A stretch of DNA of 64,000 nucleotides, from NCBI RefSeq assembly GCF_036373705.1, contig NC_089861.1, forward strand, positions 1,402,001-1,466,000, in the 5' to 3' direction. A model generated the notes under the pieces. It had not been told where the DNA came from. It saw only the letters and a program-made list of their open reading frames with translations, and made no database searches. Positions within the stretch are counted from its first letter, which is position 1. Each line of letters opens with the position of its first letter. Position numbers and translations under genes: made by a program. Positions 32,803-56,694 of the stretch are shown here, piece by piece. Source of the DNA: Amia ocellicauda. Lineage: Eukaryota; Chordata; Actinopteri; Amiiformes; Amiidae.

Positions 32803-33600
32803 CAGTGGCCTTCACATTTATTCATACTCTTGATCAACTGGAACAAAAATATGATTCAACAGAAGAAATGCAAGTGTGCCATCAATGTTTTATACTATTT
32901 TATATGTCAAATTTGGATTCTAACAACACTGCATGGAGCAACATCATCGGTTTGCCTTTATTTGTGTGTTTCTTTGGTACAAATCTTCTGACAGCACAAC
33001 ACCAAACAAAAGCGAAAACCTTGAATTTGCCAAACTGCATCTCAGTGGGACCGTGATTTATGGTGAGATGAAACAAGTACTGAGCTCCACGGACATGCTA
33101 TCAGCTTTGAGCTGAAGCTCACATTGAGAAGAACATCATCCCCTCTGTGAAATGTGGAGGTGGATCTGTTTTGCTTCAGGGTTGTTTTACATCTCCTGGG
33201 CCTGGTACCCTTGTTCAAAGCGAGGGGAAGATGGATTCCAGCACATTTTGAGCAAAAACTTGGTTCCCTCTGCCAAGAAGCTCAAGCGCGTCTGAAAATG
33301 GATATTCCAGCCTGATAGTGATCCATAGTGTGCAAGTAAGTCTACAAGGAAATTAATGAATACAACAGCGTTCGCTTCACAATCTGCAGACCTAAATCCC
33401 ACAAAACATTTGTAGTTTGAACAAAAGAAACAAGAGTTCACAAGTAAACTGAGAAATGTGAGGGAGCTGCAGAACATTCTGCCTGGAGGAGGGGTTCACA
33501 ATCTCTCCTGGATGGTACCAGAACCTTTCAAAAGACTATAGGAAGCAACGTCAAAACAGGACGTTAAAAACACTTTAACTGTAAAACATGATCTTGCTCT
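32803..33600 (+). mobile_element. Tc1-like transposon relic
   Basis: The left end resembles a fish Tc1 terminus (TACAGTGGCCTTCACATTTA, with TTCATACTCTTGA after it). Plus-strand remains include SVKCGGGSVLL, CFTSPGPGTLV and ADLNPTKHL, decayed versions of the CGGGSV and PDLNPIEHLW transposase blocks. Many stops and frameshifts; I could not find the right terminus. Its 3' limit is approximate. Confidence 0.65.
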
Positions 33601-34498
33601 GTGCAGAAGGTATTAAAATGTACATTTTCAATTATTGATCAAAATAAAATGATTGCACATCTTCTGTTATATAATTGTTTGAATCAAGAAATTAATAAAT
33701 GTGTGTGTGCATGCATATTAGATTTATTAAATTATATTCATAAAACTTTGCCTTCATCTCTGTTTAGCTTTGTGTTTCTTTACAGACTCTAATGGTTCAG
33801 TTTCTAGCTTGTATGTATTTTCCGCAATCAATTCAATTATGAGATATGATGTTATTCTTGGACTCTGCCTCTCCTAATGGTTTGACTTCAAAGCCTTTTT
33901 ATCATAGTTGCATTTATTACCGCCCCAGCATTTCCTGCTCAGGGACATTAGGAAATAGGACCTGCTAATTGCACTAATAATGTATTATACAACAACAACA
34001 GCAATAACAACATCATCATAATAATGAATAATAATTCATATCAATACTACTACTAATAATACAATGCCCAGCCAAGTGAAATACGTATATAAAATACCTT
34101 AAAAACTTAGTTTGGACGTGCTAGATTATGTAGTGAATGTGCTACTATTTTCACTTGAAATGTGAATTTCTTAGAATATGGAAGTTGTGAATATTTGGAA
34201 TTTCGAAAGCGTCCCGTTCATGTCACTTTGCATGTGAATAATGCTCGTGACATGTGAAAAGCCAAAAATACAAACAAATGCCAATGCAATGTGTGTATTT
34301 ACAGGGATTACACGTGTTTTACACACCAGCATCTCAATGGCTTTCAGTACACATCAGTGTGTGTGTATTAAAAACTAGCGAGTCGTCTGCATATAGACTG
34401 AAACACTGCGGTGCGCATCGCACGCTGATTTCATATGAATAACCTGTGGTTGTTTCTCCAGGAGGGTTTTTACATAATAAACTGTAAAGATAACTCAC
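33601..34498. other. intergenic, AT-rich
   Basis: No feature recognised. CAA/ATA-rich low complexity at about 33985-34060. Confidence 0.35.
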
Positions 34499-34860
34499 CG
34501 ACACGGATTTAAAGGATAGCTGTCCCTCCGCTGCGACCTAGCCGAGCTCCGTGAATCCGGGCAGCATCTTTCCTGAGACGGAGTCGGACACAATTCACAC
34601 GCTTCTGCGTTTATGGTTTCTCTAACACAAGGTGAATATCTGCCTCTCACAGCCACACAGCTCTGCGAGGGAAGCAGGAGGCATCTCCACACGGGCACCC
34701 TTCAATATGCAACCCTCTGTGTCTCTGGAGACTTTGCTGTCGTGTCCATCTGGACCTGACACGGACGCAATGGGACGGTGCTGTGCGGATCAGAGCTGTC
34801 TGAGGAGGTCGGCGCTGCTCACGGTCTGACTGTAAACGCGTTTACTCACTTATAAGTGCA
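34499..34860 (-). other. npy5r: candidate npy5r 5' non-coding exon
   Basis: On the minus strand a strong donor, GTGTCG/GTGAGTTA, sits at 34499/34498 at the 3' end of a relatively GC-rich block. It could splice to the npy5r acceptor at 32647, an intron of about 1.85 kb. The upstream limit is arbitrary. RNA evidence would be needed. Confidence 0.35.
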
Positions 34861-35524
34861 TCTGCATCTGCACTGCGATTTAAACCCCACAAATCACACC
34901 AGATCACCGACTGCACAGGAGCACGCGTCCAGTCTCTTCTGCATCCAGTGGTTTCATTGCCAACACTCATAGGTGTCTGGTCTTTGTTTTACAGTCAAAA
35001 GGCACTGGCTGGAATTGGACTGTTTTCTTATGAAGCCTCAGTGAGACATTTGGAAACCTTGTTTCTGCTGCTGCTTCATTAGATATAGATGTAATATCTG
35101 TAGCACCCCGGACCGGCACTGACCTCAGCGTCTCAGGTCATTCGACAGAGGTTTATGTACTACAGTTGAGCATAAGTTATCTAAGTAATGAGGGAAATGG
35201 CGTTTCAACACAAACGCAACCTATTTGAATAACAAGTGTCACAAGTAAAACATATCAACTAGTTTACGCAATGGCCTTAAATTCTATAGAAATGTAAGTA
35301 AGGCGAGCAGACTGAACAACGACTAAACGCTGCTGCAACCAGTGCACAGTTTTGATCACCGTTTCTCCAGGAGTTTAGGAATGCGAATCATCATCCCAAA
35401 AACATTGTGCGTGAAAAAACATGTTCTATTCAAATATTATTATTATATATATTAATATAATTAATATGCACATAGAAGTGAATGCTAAATTAATTAACAT
35501 TGCAGCATTTATGTATTAATTTAT

Positions 35525-37170
35525 TCACACTTTACTAACAGTACAATTTTCAGCCAGCATTGCGTGGCTCCGTGGCTTGCTCTGCATGAGCCGGGCCGGG
35601 GTGTGCGGTCCGGACACTCCGGGGCGGTGCGTGAATCCCCGGGGACTGAAGCACAAAGACCGGTGAGGACCCGCTGGGGGACAGGGCGCCTCTGGGCGGG
35701 ATGCAGAAGCCCGGTGTCGGAGGTTGAGACGCACAGGCACTAAGAGCCCCCCGGGAACCTGGCTCTGTAATCAGAAAGGGATCTGCACAAGTATTAGTGG
35801 AAGCCCCTCATGACCAGGCGAGATAAGCAACACTATAACTGCGTACAAACGGCCCTGGACGTCGGACTTGCTCGTTATGGGATGCTTGTGCGACTGCGCT
35901 TCAGCACCTCGGACAGGGACCAGCAGCCGCGCTTGGCTTCTCTGACGTCACGGCGTTTCTTTTCGGTTCGGTTGCTCTGAATGAATCAACCCTGAAGCCC
36001 AAACACAAAGAGCTGCTTTGCTCTTCCTCCTGGTTTCATTGTTCGTATTTAAATGTATTGCCGTGTTCTTCTCCGTGCAGCTCCACTGAGGTCTGAAGCG
36101 TTGAATCAGATTCACAATCCAGCTGCGGCAGATGTTTCTGATCCGGGTTCTTTTAATGCTTTGGACACTTTCTGCCCTCTCTCTTATGTGCAATACCCTT
36201 CAAACGAACTCATATGGACATAGAATTAGACGGATCATGTTTTCTTTCATTGATCATCTCTCTTTCTTTCCGCTCTCCCTGTAATTGCTCCTCTGCACAG
36301 ACTCATTGACTGAGCGCTGGCCGGACTCTAAGCCAATGGCTTTCAGCTCAGGATCTTCTCCCAAACTCCCCAAAAAGCGAGGCTGCCTTCATTGAAGTCG
36401 GTCCAGACCGGCTTGCACTTTTCCGCAGAAGCAGTAGGTGGCGCTGACGCTAAACAGGTGACTCTCCCGTCCCGGTACCTGCGGAGAAATACGGGGCTCG
36501 GGAGATTGCAGTCCTTTGTACGTGTGTCTCAAGAATCAGCGATAGCAACCAACTATGTGTTCGCGTTTAAAATACACAAACCCACGCCAGGCAGTGCTCT
36601 GCTACATCTACAGGGCTGTTTCGTGAGACCATGTGATGGTCGGTCCGGGGAGGAGCAGCTCTAGCGCCGCGCCGCCTCCCGTTTCCTCTCCAACTGTGGT
36701 GGAAATATCACCAACTCTGCCGTCAATGTGATGTCTCCAGCCACCGGAGCAGCCAGGGCAGCCAGGGCACGGCGGCCTGGGCGCGCAGGTAGGTGTCCAT
36801 GGATGGGGCTCTTCCTCCGGCGGGTTAAGCCTGCAGGTCTGGAGATGGCAGGGGTGCACCGAGAGTGCAGACGCTGCAGCTCTTTGTTCTTCACAGATGA
36901 GCATGAATTAGTCGTGGCTTTCATAGTATTATTGTTGGCTCGCTATGGAGAGAGGAGCCCGTGTGCGCAAATACAAGTTCTCTTGAACTTAGTTGCACGC
37001 ATCTGCACGCCTGCTCTGGCAGCGTCTCCAGTCCTGTCGCGCAGCTGTGAGGTCGTGCTGGATCCCCCTCTTCCCCGGAATCGATGGAGTCGGTGCCACA
37101 GGGCTGTTTCTGAGCTGGGAGACCTGGACCTGGACCTGTCTACACACGGACAAACAGCCAGTCAGTCCAG
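35525..37170. promoter_or_regulatory. GC/CpG-rich segments between npy5r and npy1r, candidate promoters
   Basis: CpG-rich blocks at about 35570-35760 and 36600-36800 stand out from the AT-rich surroundings. A plus-strand donor CGCAG/GTAGGT at 36787-36793 follows the second block and could end an npy1r 5' exon. At 36430-36445 the sequence AGCAGTAGGTGGCGCTG matches 13 of 14 CTCF core positions. No conserved coding sequence is present. Confidence 0.4.
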
Positions 37171-47832
<10,662 letters not shown>

Positions 47833-48009
47833 GGCTCTGATGAGAAGCTGCAGGCAGACATGGCCGTGGCCCGGCACGCAGAGACCTGGACCGTGAGGGA
47901 GACATCAACTCTGAGTTGACCCCATAGACAAATTGGGTGGTGGTGCAGCCGTCGGAGAGAGAGAGGTCCCTTTTTTCAAGGCTTTGGGGGGGGTTTGGAT
48001 AATTGTACA
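47833..48009 (+). other. npy1r: npy1r 5' UTR in the first coding exon
   Basis: 177 bases from the acceptor to the ATG. Mammalian NPY1R also has alternative non-coding first exons spliced to the coding exon; here those lie upstream and are unidentified. Confidence 0.6.
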
Positions 48010-48714
48010 ATGGGCGAGGTGGTGTTCTACAACCCTCTGAACTGCTCCGAAGCGGCTGCCAACTGCTCCCGGCGCAACCTCTCCCTGCAGGCCTTCGAGG
48101 ACGAGTGCCAGAACTACCTGCCCGTTTTCTTCATCATGGTGGTGGCCTATAGCGCCGTGGCCCTGCTGGGGGTGTCGGGCAACCTGGCGCTCATCCTCAT
48201 CATCGGCCGGCAGAAGGAGATGCACAACGTCACCAACATCCTCATCGCCAACCTGTCGGTGTCGGACCTGCTGGTGTCGGTCATGTGCTTGCCTTTCACG
48301 TTCATCTACACCTTCATGGACCACTGGGTGTTTGGCGAGGCCATGTGCAAGCTTAACAACATGGTGCAGTGCCTGTCCGTCACGGTGTCCATCTTCACCC
48401 TGGTCCTCATCGCCGTGGAGCGCCACCAGCTCATCGTCAACCCCCGCGGCTGGCGGCCCAGCAACACGCAGGCCTACATGGGCATCGGCGTCATCTGGGC
48501 TCTGGCGGTCTGCACCTCGCTGCCTTTCCTGCTCTTCATCTACGTGACGGACGAGCCGCTGAAGCTCCTGCCTCACTACCACGAACAGTACGAGGGCAAG
48601 GTGATCTGCATCGAGCACTGGCCCTCGCCCACGCTGCGGCTCACCTACACCACCTGCATGCTGGTGATACAGTACTTCGGACCCCTGTGTTTCATATTCA
48701 TCTGCTACTTAAAG
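48010..48714 (+). CDS. npy1r: npy1r coding exon 1 (N-terminus to TM5)
   Basis: 235 codons, donor TTAAAG/GTAAAG. If the intron is retained, translation adds VKRGAQC and stops at 48736-48738, giving a receptor cut off after TM5. Confidence 0.96.
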
Positions 48715-51700
48715 GTAAAGCGGGGGGCTCAGTGCTGATCCACACGTGCAGAATCCGCTCGCCTCAGGCTCAGATGTGCGTCTGGGTTAGACTTGGTTTG
48801 GAAACCCCTTGTGCTTTTCGTGTAGAGTTTTCTTCTAGCGTTACGTGAACCATGCTGTTGTTTAACACTAAGGGGCTCGGCATTTCACTGGGAAGGAGGG
48901 AGAATGAATGTTTCTGGATTCACTTGGAATGCTTGTCCCTTAATATTTACAATTCATCAACTAGCTTTGAAGTTATTGTTGTTCTGTTTCTCAGCAGACA
49001 CTCGTATCCAGGGCAGCTGTTACAATTTGACATAGTTTCCTATTTATAGAGCTGGGTTTGTACTGGAGTATTCTGGGTACAGTTCTTTGCTCAAGGATAC
49101 AACAGCAGGGTCGCCCACCTGGGATCGAACCCTCAACCATCCGCTCAGGAGTCCAGAGCCCTGACCGCTACAACACACTCAACACTGCAGTCAGTTCCTT
49201 CCCTTCAGTCCCACTTCAGTTCAGTCTAGTCGATGCCTGTTCAAATCCTGTAACTCCTATTTTCACTTTCCAATTCCAAGCTGCCCTGGCATTAAACCCC
49301 ACCTAGACCAGCTTCAAAGTGCAACTTCTTTCCCGTTCCCAAGCCATAGTGTAATGATACAATAATCTTCTCAAGCAGGGCTCCAAAGTCCTGATATTTT
49401 ATCTGTAGTTTAACTTTATTGTGTTATTCTGCACTCAGATACAAAAGTCAGTGAGTTTGAGCTCATAGAAATGTGCGACCCATTTGGCACAGCTCTGTGG
49501 TAGTTTTTCAAACAAAACTTCAGTCCTGTAGCGAGAGTTTGCCCGAGTAAACCAGCTGGGGGACATCGTTTTCGGAAGAATATCACATTGTGACATATAA
49601 CTATTTTTGGAGGAAGTAACTTCTGTCATTGCTCCCTGTGCCAGACATGTAGACAGTAAACCCAGTATGTTAGAAGTGCGATTCATTGCCTGTTGATGTG
49701 GAAAGCAAGAGAAACAGAAATCTAGCAAACACAGCAGATGCAATCTTTCTGTGAAGTGGTATAAACGGCGAAAGGATAAAACAATGGCCGTGTTAAAATG
49801 AAACAGTCAGGCAGCTGAAAACCCTTGAGGCCGATATCGTTCAGACTTTCAGTTGTCGTTGGTTCGCTCTTGAGCTGCCGGCTGTGAGATAATCGTTCAG
49901 GCCAGTGTGTGTCCACAGATAACAATTTCTGCGTCACGTCACAGAGCCAACTCTGCTGGAGTCATCTTCGTTTTCTGAAAAACCAACTTGCATATAATCC
50001 TATTTACCTCCTGTGTGTGACTAACTCACTAACAAAATACTTAGTTAGAAAGAAAGATAATGTACTTTTATGCTTATCGTAGACAGACAGAAATAGATAA
50101 TATAGTCTGAATCTTTTTGTACAGATAAAATAATGTGCTCTGATGCTCATTTATGCCCATTTATGCCCATGTGCACGAATGAGAAGTGAAAACCTGCCCA
50201 TAACAAGGGTAGAAGGACTGGATATTCTGGGTAAATGTGACAAAAGTAAACAATTTCAGGACAATTGGGATCATCCCTCCCACTGATTAATACCAATATC
50301 CACGAGCACCACACAATAATGACACAATGCTTGAAGTTCTGATATTTAGAGGTACCGGTTTTGAAATAGTCACTTTAAAAATAGTTTGTCCCTCAATAAA
50401 CATTCACATTAATGAAATAATTAAATTCTTACTTCAAGGAATCTTTGAGCACCTGGACCAGAGGAATGGAACTGAGAAACCACACATCATTAAAAATAGC
50501 CTGGAATCAGATGGACAAATAAATAAAACAATGAATTACATTGAAAACCCTGTTTATATGACTGCTGTAGAAACATGTAGCACAGTTAAATAGTTCAGGT
50601 GCTGAATTTATGCAGAATAATGTTGTAGTTCCCTAAAAACATTTTGGTATCAGAATTCTTACTGGAGTTGCTACATGATGCATCCAGAGCTCGTGTCTAA
50701 CACCGTGTTGTCAAACTTCAGATCTAAAACAGTTTGTGTTCAGACTGTGTTCTAATGCTGATGAGGGGACAAAAACGCCGAAGTGAAGAAAGTTACTGCG
50801 CATGAGGCCTGTGTTTTAGTTTTCTGTCTCGTCTTTGTTATTTTGGAGATGTTTTCAATCCGCCCGGATCACATTGTCCCTGGAATAGATACCCTTTTCC
50901 TCATTTTCGTACATGCATGGGAGTCTGTCTGGCCAGAGCAGCCCCTCAGGATAAATAGCTGGATAATGTGCTCTGATGCTTTTTTCCAGACTGACAGACT
51001 GACAGATTGACAGACAGACAGAGAGTAGGACAAAATCTGATGCTTTATGTGGCGTGACCAGTAATATCTCTCCGCTGGCCTTTCAGCTTCGCTACAGGAT
51101 AGACATTTTGCGTAAGTGCTCCTCTGACTCCCTGCGGTTCGTCTCCCCGCTGATTTGAAGCTGTTAACTGAGAGCTGCGGTGAAGTACTGCGCAGGGCTT
51201 CAGATCTCGAGAGGTGAACTGGTTTGCCTCGGGTGGTTATATAGTTAAGTCCATGAATATTTGGACAGTGATACAGATGTCATCATTTTGGGTCTGTACG
51301 TCACCACAATTGAAAGGAAACAATCAAGATGTGCTTTAAGTGTAGAATTTCATCTTTAATTTGAGGGCAGTTACATCCACATTGGGTGAACGGTGTAGGA
51401 ATTACACCCATTGTTATATGTGCCCCCCCCCCCATTTTAGGGGTTCAAAAGTAATTGGAACGCCACAAGAACAAGCAGGAACTAAAGACAATGCAGTGCA
51501 GGCCTGGCAGAGCATCACCAGGGAAGAAACCCAGCATCTGCTGATGTCTATGGGTTCAGACTCCAGGCAGTCATTGACAGCAAAGGATTTGCAACCAAGT
51601 ATTTAAACTCCCAATGTAATTCATGATTATGTGAGTTTAGTTTAATTGTGTCACTCATACATATCGGCTCAGATGGGAGAACCAAGACTTCTGTGTATCA

Positions 51701-54700
51701 CAATTTATTTTTTTCACCTAACTGTCACTACAATGTGCTGATTCCTATAAGCCACAGCTGTTTAAATGATGATTTAATTTCCATGTATTGGGTCTGATTC
51801 TCTCATTATTTAAATGGCAACAGTTGACTGAGGTCTGTTAATTAAGTAATTAAAAAAAGACATGGGTGTTTTTCACCGTGTATTATATTGGCGTATATGA
51901 GATGTTTTCGTAAAAGGAGGTTGTGAAGTAAGTGAGTTCCAAAAGAGCTTTGTTTTATAATTATATTTCTGTAATTATAGGCACAATTATAGAGTAATTA
52001 TCAACTGAAGAGCAACCGAGAAAGGTTGAAACTGGATTAGAATGTTTTAATGATTTTGGTCTAATTTCAGATCAAAAACATGAACAGGTATTTCTGAAAC
52101 TTCTTGTTGCTTGTCTATATGATTGCATTGGGAAAATGTGCAACTTGCACCTTTACAGAAGAGGACAGTTTACATACTTTGAGGGCGTAGCTGCCATTTC
52201 ACTAGCTTCCTGCATGTCAGGGCTTTCACAGCCTCGCGCCGTCGTCACCGGAAGAGTCTTGACTCTGGAAGAGAAGTTACTGAGATTCAGGAGCAGCTCA
52301 ACGCCCCCCGCCTGCTGCGGAGAGATCTTCCCCTGCTGGCTGCCGTCTTATCTCCTGACCTCAATTCAGCTCTTTTGAAATCTGAAGAAAGCATAATGAA
52401 GTTAAAACATTACAGAGAAATCCTGTGGCAGCCAAGAGTCCTTGAGAATATATTTTTCCGGCTTTGCGGTTTCAATCTGTCTCATCGGGGCTCCTTTCCA
52501 GCCAGAAATTCGCAGTTTTCAATCCCCACCATTAGCCGCACACACAGCCAGTGTGCCGTTTCAAGTGCCTTCTGCGCGGATGCTCTGGGTGACGACCGGC
52601 ACAAGCTCACGTGTGTTCGCTCTGACACATCATTAATTCTGCTTTATTATTATTTATGGGATGTGGAATTGAAAAGCGTCTGTCTGTAGGACCTTGCGTA
52701 CACGCTGGGAAAAGAGATGAACAAAATGCAAATGAAGTTGCAGCAGATATTCATGCACAGACACACACACACACGACTAAGTCCTGGTATGCTTTTCCAG
52801 GACAGACTGGGAGAAGGTCTGGATGATTTGGAGAGCAGTGGCCTCCTGGAGATACACAATATGCCTCTCTATACTGCCCTGCCTGTTACATTTGCACCTC
52901 ATTGTATTTCTACAGGACAATTATAATGGAGTGGACGGGCACTGTCGTTATAATTCATACTTGTAAGAACCTCTGTGAGGGTGGATGCCATTGTAATTGA
53001 CTGCAGGTCTGCTTCAAAGGCAACATCCAAGCACACGTTGCTGCATCAAGACTAAAAACTTCTCTTCTTATGCCCCATAGATACCTGCATATATTTAAGA
53101 TATTGTGCAACCAACTATATGTCCTTTAAGAGGAGAAATCCCTATAGAAGCCAACAGAAATCATAACAGACTTCAAAGGCAACCTCCAGTAATGTCTGTG
53201 GAGATCATTGTGTACCAGGGCCTCTTTCTGGTCACTTCTCTTCCTTATACCCCCCCCCTTAGTTTGGTACATCAGCTGACCTGCACAGTGAGTTAAGGGT
53301 GTGAATACGTGTCCAAAAAAAATTTAAATGTCACTCAACTCCCCAGGCACTGTGACATGCCAAAATAAATTATAAATAAATAGACATCTGGAGTGGAAAA
53401 ATAACTGTGTAAAAGACACTATTGCATGAAGTCTTGCATTAACAACAACCCTCTGAATAACCAGTGGGACAATCCTACTATGATCATAAAGATCATAAAT
53501 ACACACTTCTTTCAGTTACACTCCTGCAGTCGGGCTATAACTATGGTGCACAAAGCTATCCTCGAAGGACCAGCACATAGGCAAGCTGCTGTTTCTTCTT
53601 CTCATTTTTAATGGTTTTATTTTGGAGTAGAGAGTGAGTCGCTGACAGACCTGATCGTTTTTTGCACCAATCTCTGGAAACAACTGACCTGGACAATATC
53701 TGGCCCTAAATGGGGATCATTGAATCTGACTGGCCCGCGGCTCAGTCTGGAGTTATTCCAGATCTGGACTCCCGAGGGCGGACGTCACGGTAATAGACTG
53801 AGAATTTAAGGCAAACCAGACAGCACGGGAGGCAGTGTGTTTATTAAATGGTTTGTAACATGAAACCCAAACAGTAGTGACAATTAGTAGATACGATCAG
53901 AGCTTAAAAGCACTAAGGGGACAGCACTTACAAATACTTTAGACCCAGGTGAACAAATTCGTCATGAAGAAAGTAAATTAAAAGCTAAAACATATTGCAC
54001 ACCAACACACTCGCCATTTTTTTTCTTTTTAATGACATTCCTTGGTCGTTTTTGTGGGTTTCTTATTAGATTTGTGGTCATGACCAGCCAATTGCTTTGT
54101 AATTAGATTTATAATTCCAGCTGTAAGTGCACGTTCACAGGCAGAGCTATCCCAACTCTGCACTGAAATGATTCATGTGATCCTCGGTGTTGTTTGCTTG
54201 CATTTCCGTCACATTGGCAGGGAGAGGAGAAAGAGTGCGTCGGATATGGCTTGTTATTATAAATGAGAATAACCATCACAGTAATATTCCCACAGCTGTT
54301 GTGAATTCATACTTCCCCCTCTTGCAGATCTACATGCGCCTTCGGAGACGGAACACCATGATGGACAAGATGCGGGAGAACAAGTACCGGTCCAGCGAGA
54401 GCAAGCGCATCAACGTCATGCTGTTCTGCATCGTGGTGGCCTTCGCGGTCTGCTGGCTGCCGCTCAGCATCTTCAACATCATCAAGGACTGGAACCACGA
54501 GATGATCATGATGTGCAGCCACGACCCGCTGTTCTCGCTGTGCTACCTGGCGGCCATGCTGTCGGTCTGCGTCAACCCCGTGTTCTACGGCTTCCTCAAC
54601 CGCAACTTCCAGCGCGACCTGCAGGCTGCCTTCCGCCTCTGCAGGGCGTCCCGGCGCGAGGAGGACTACGAGACCATCGCCATGTCCACCATGCAGACGG

Positions 54701-54744
54701 ATGTGTCCAAGACCTCGCTGAAGCTGGGTAGCCCCGAGATGTGA
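48010..54744 (+). CDS. npy1r: npy1r: neuropeptide Y receptor Y1
   Basis: Two coding exons, 48010-48714 and 54328-54744, joined in phase 0 after TM5 (ICYLK/IYMRL), the conserved position of the NPY1R coding intron; 373 aa against 384 in human. Class A GPCR for NPY and PYY, Gi-coupled. The start is ATG 48010 (A at -3, G at +4); an in-frame TTG at 47995 is not used. Visible: N-glycosylation sites N11, N18, N23; C113 and C200 for the extracellular disulfide; D104 (MDHWVFGEAMC); ERHQ after TM3; FAVCWLPL in TM6; D289 at the top of TM6, the position of the peptide-binding Asp in human Y1; NPVFY at 318-322; C340 possible palmitoylation site; then DYETIAMSTM and DVSKTSLK, the conserved Y1 tail. The tail ends about 13 residues early. 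The 5.6-kb intron is the main oddity. Poly(A) candidates: 55219 and 55586. Confidence 0.97.
48975..49180 (+). repeat. fish-type short interspersed repeat
   Basis: Begins CAGCAGACACTCGTATCCAG and ends with GGGATCGAACCCTCAACCAT followed by CCAGAGCCCTGACCGCTACA, the wording of a very widespread fish repeat of unsettled origin. The GATCGAACCC piece resembles a tRNA B box, but no complete tRNA fold is present. Confidence 0.6.
51239..51655 (+). mobile_element. internally deleted Tc1-like copy (same family as 2300-3750)
   Basis: Left terminus TTAAGTCCATGAATATTTGG after TATA. The inverted-repeat body then jumps straight to the transposase C-terminus, which reads on the plus strand ([20 protein letters not shown]), opposite to the copy at 2300-3750. 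The right end fades at about 51655 (TTTAATTGTGTCACT). Non-autonomous. Confidence 0.85.
54328..54744 (+). CDS. npy1r: npy1r coding exon 2 (ICL3 to C-terminus)
   Basis: Encodes IYMRLRRRNTMMDKMREN, TM6, TM7 and the tail ending LGSPEM; TGA at 54742-54744. Confidence 0.97.
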   Translation: MYMRLRRRNTMMDKMRENKYRSSESKRINVMLFCIVVAFAVCWLPLSIFNIIKDWNHEMIMMCSHDPLFSLCYLAAMLSVCVNPVFYGFLNRNFQRDLQAAFRLCRASRREEDYETIAMSTMQTDVSKTSLKLGSPEM

Positions 54745-55600
54745 CTCCGATCGCACGGCAGGGCGCCCGCTGTCCAGTGCGGCTGAGTTCCCGCATGTGC
54801 CGTGTGAAATGACCAGATTTCAAACGATTAAGCCAGGGGTGGGTGACTCCAGTGCTTGAGGGCTGGATTCCCGTACCTTTCCATTCACACTACCCATGTG
54901 GAATTGAAGATGATCCTTATGTTTTCACTATGTATGAAAACTGGCTCCTTTGTTTTGTCTGTAAAACATGTTGGGATATATTGCAAATCTATGTTTGACT
55001 ACATACATTTATATATGTTCTTAATATACGGTGGGGCTAATTTTGACCCTCTATCTTCAGTGTATAAGATAACGGACTACCTAAAATGTGTTTGAACTAT
55101 ATCCCAAGTATTTTAAATACACAAGGAAAGGACCAGTTTTGATATGTGGAAAACATAAGCATTGTACACCCTCGACTGTGGTAAAAAGGTGTATTTGTTT
55201 GTGAAGGAGAGGACCTGGAATAAATGGGTGACTTGGCTTCAGTTGGGCAATTAGGGCCAGCGAGGGATGGAAACCCCGAGACCCCTGTGGCCTGCGAGAC
55301 CCCCAGCCCTGCATTAAACCTCACAGGTTGCTTCTCGACGCCTGACACGCGCTGACTCTGGTGATGAACGGCGGCTCGGTGACACTCTCGTACAACAGCT
55401 GACACCCCAACTGGTGTTGCTTTGATTTCCGTAGCCGTGCGCAGACATTTCTCACTGAAGCAATTACTGTCAGGTAGTTGGCAGACCGTGCTTTAAGATC
55501 AGAGACATGTCTTGGTAGTATTGCATATATATCTATATTTATAGATATATATGAAGATGTGGGTTAAACATGAGTAATTCTAGGAAATAAAGGGGTATGT
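54745..55600 (+). other. npy1r: npy1r 3' UTR with candidate poly(A) signals
   Basis: AATAAA at 55219-55224 and 55586-55591. A repeat-end fragment (CCAGGGGTGGGTGACTCCAG) occurs at 54834-54853. Confidence 0.45.
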
Positions 55601-56694
55601 CAAAGTGTTTTATATATATGTTTATATGTGGGGGCCTGTTATCGTTTGACAAATATAATCTGTTGCCAGAATGTCTGCAGGACTCGGTGGAAGTGCCTCA
55701 TACAATCACACTGAATTGCTCTGATACTCGGCCCTAATCCACACGAGTTTGTGAATGTTATTGTTATGGTGTTACCAAATCACGACCCTCTATTCAAATC
55801 CATAAAAGCAGTGCTTGAAATGGAAAAAGCGCCTAAAAGTGCCCACACTCGAGTCCAGCGATGGCACAGAAGCACTCTCGTGTACTCAGATGTACATGTC
55901 ACACGTCCAAGAAGAAAAAGACAGATATGAATATAAATAACTTGGTGCACTTTACGTCAAGCTAAAGAGAATTAATCACAAACAGACTCTAAATGAGATG
56001 GATCTTCCACTAGCTTAGAAAGAAAATAAAACAATGAGCTGGTGATAAAATTCATAACTATTAAATGCATTGTTAAACAGGAAACATAGTCTGTTCATAA
56101 CTAATGAATGCATTGGTTAAACAAACATAGTCTGGAAGAGTAACAACAAGGGGGAAGGGCTGTAGTGTAGCTCAGTGACTTGTTGTCTCTGGTTGTCGTA
56201 ATGGCACTGGAAGCCGCGCCGCTGCCGCTGTGCGCCTGCAGGCTGAGCTGACGGAAATCTCAGGAGGTCTTGAGCTTTAACTGTCCTGAAAATGTCGGGT
56301 TACAGGTACCTGTACATCAATAAACATCCGAACGTCAGGCCACACATCTAAAATAATGATATGACCTTAATGTTATATTGACATTTTAATTTCCATTACA
56401 AAGTCAACAACAACATTGAAAGATGAGCATTATATCTGCAGACCAGTCCAGTCTGAGCAGTCTGAAAGCATGCTGTGTTTTATATGTAGATACATTCGGC
56501 GCAGTACGCCAGTTAAACATTCAACCTCTGGCTTTTCTCAGCTCTATCTGTGTAAATGAGGTCCGAGGTCTTACTTCATTCATTATTTTTTATTTTCTAA
56601 TACAGATGTAGTCACACCCTGCATTTGAAACAATCTTATACAGTGATTTGTTTTGTTTAATAAATATTGCTCATTGAATTACACTTACTGATCA
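55601..56694. other. intergenic DNA right of npy1r
   Basis: No feature recognised. Confidence 0.3.

Larger units (their letters stand above)
48715..54327. other. npy1r: npy1r intron, 5.6 kb
   Basis: Contains the interspersed repeat at 48975-49180 and the Tc1-like fragment at 51239-51655. Otherwise mostly AT-rich sequence with no exon. It ends CCCCCTCTTGCAG. Confidence 0.6.

Noticed and set aside
47995..48009. Five-residue N-terminal extension of npy1r from TTG 47995
   Set aside because: TTG is not a plausible initiator here; ATG 48010 has a good context and fits the family.
47905..48848. Open frames antisense or shifted to npy1r exon 1
   Set aside because: Shadow frames of a GC-rich exon.
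49110..49180. tRNA gene suggested by GGGATCGAACCC
   Set aside because: No acceptor stem or A box in place; it is part of a dispersed repeat.
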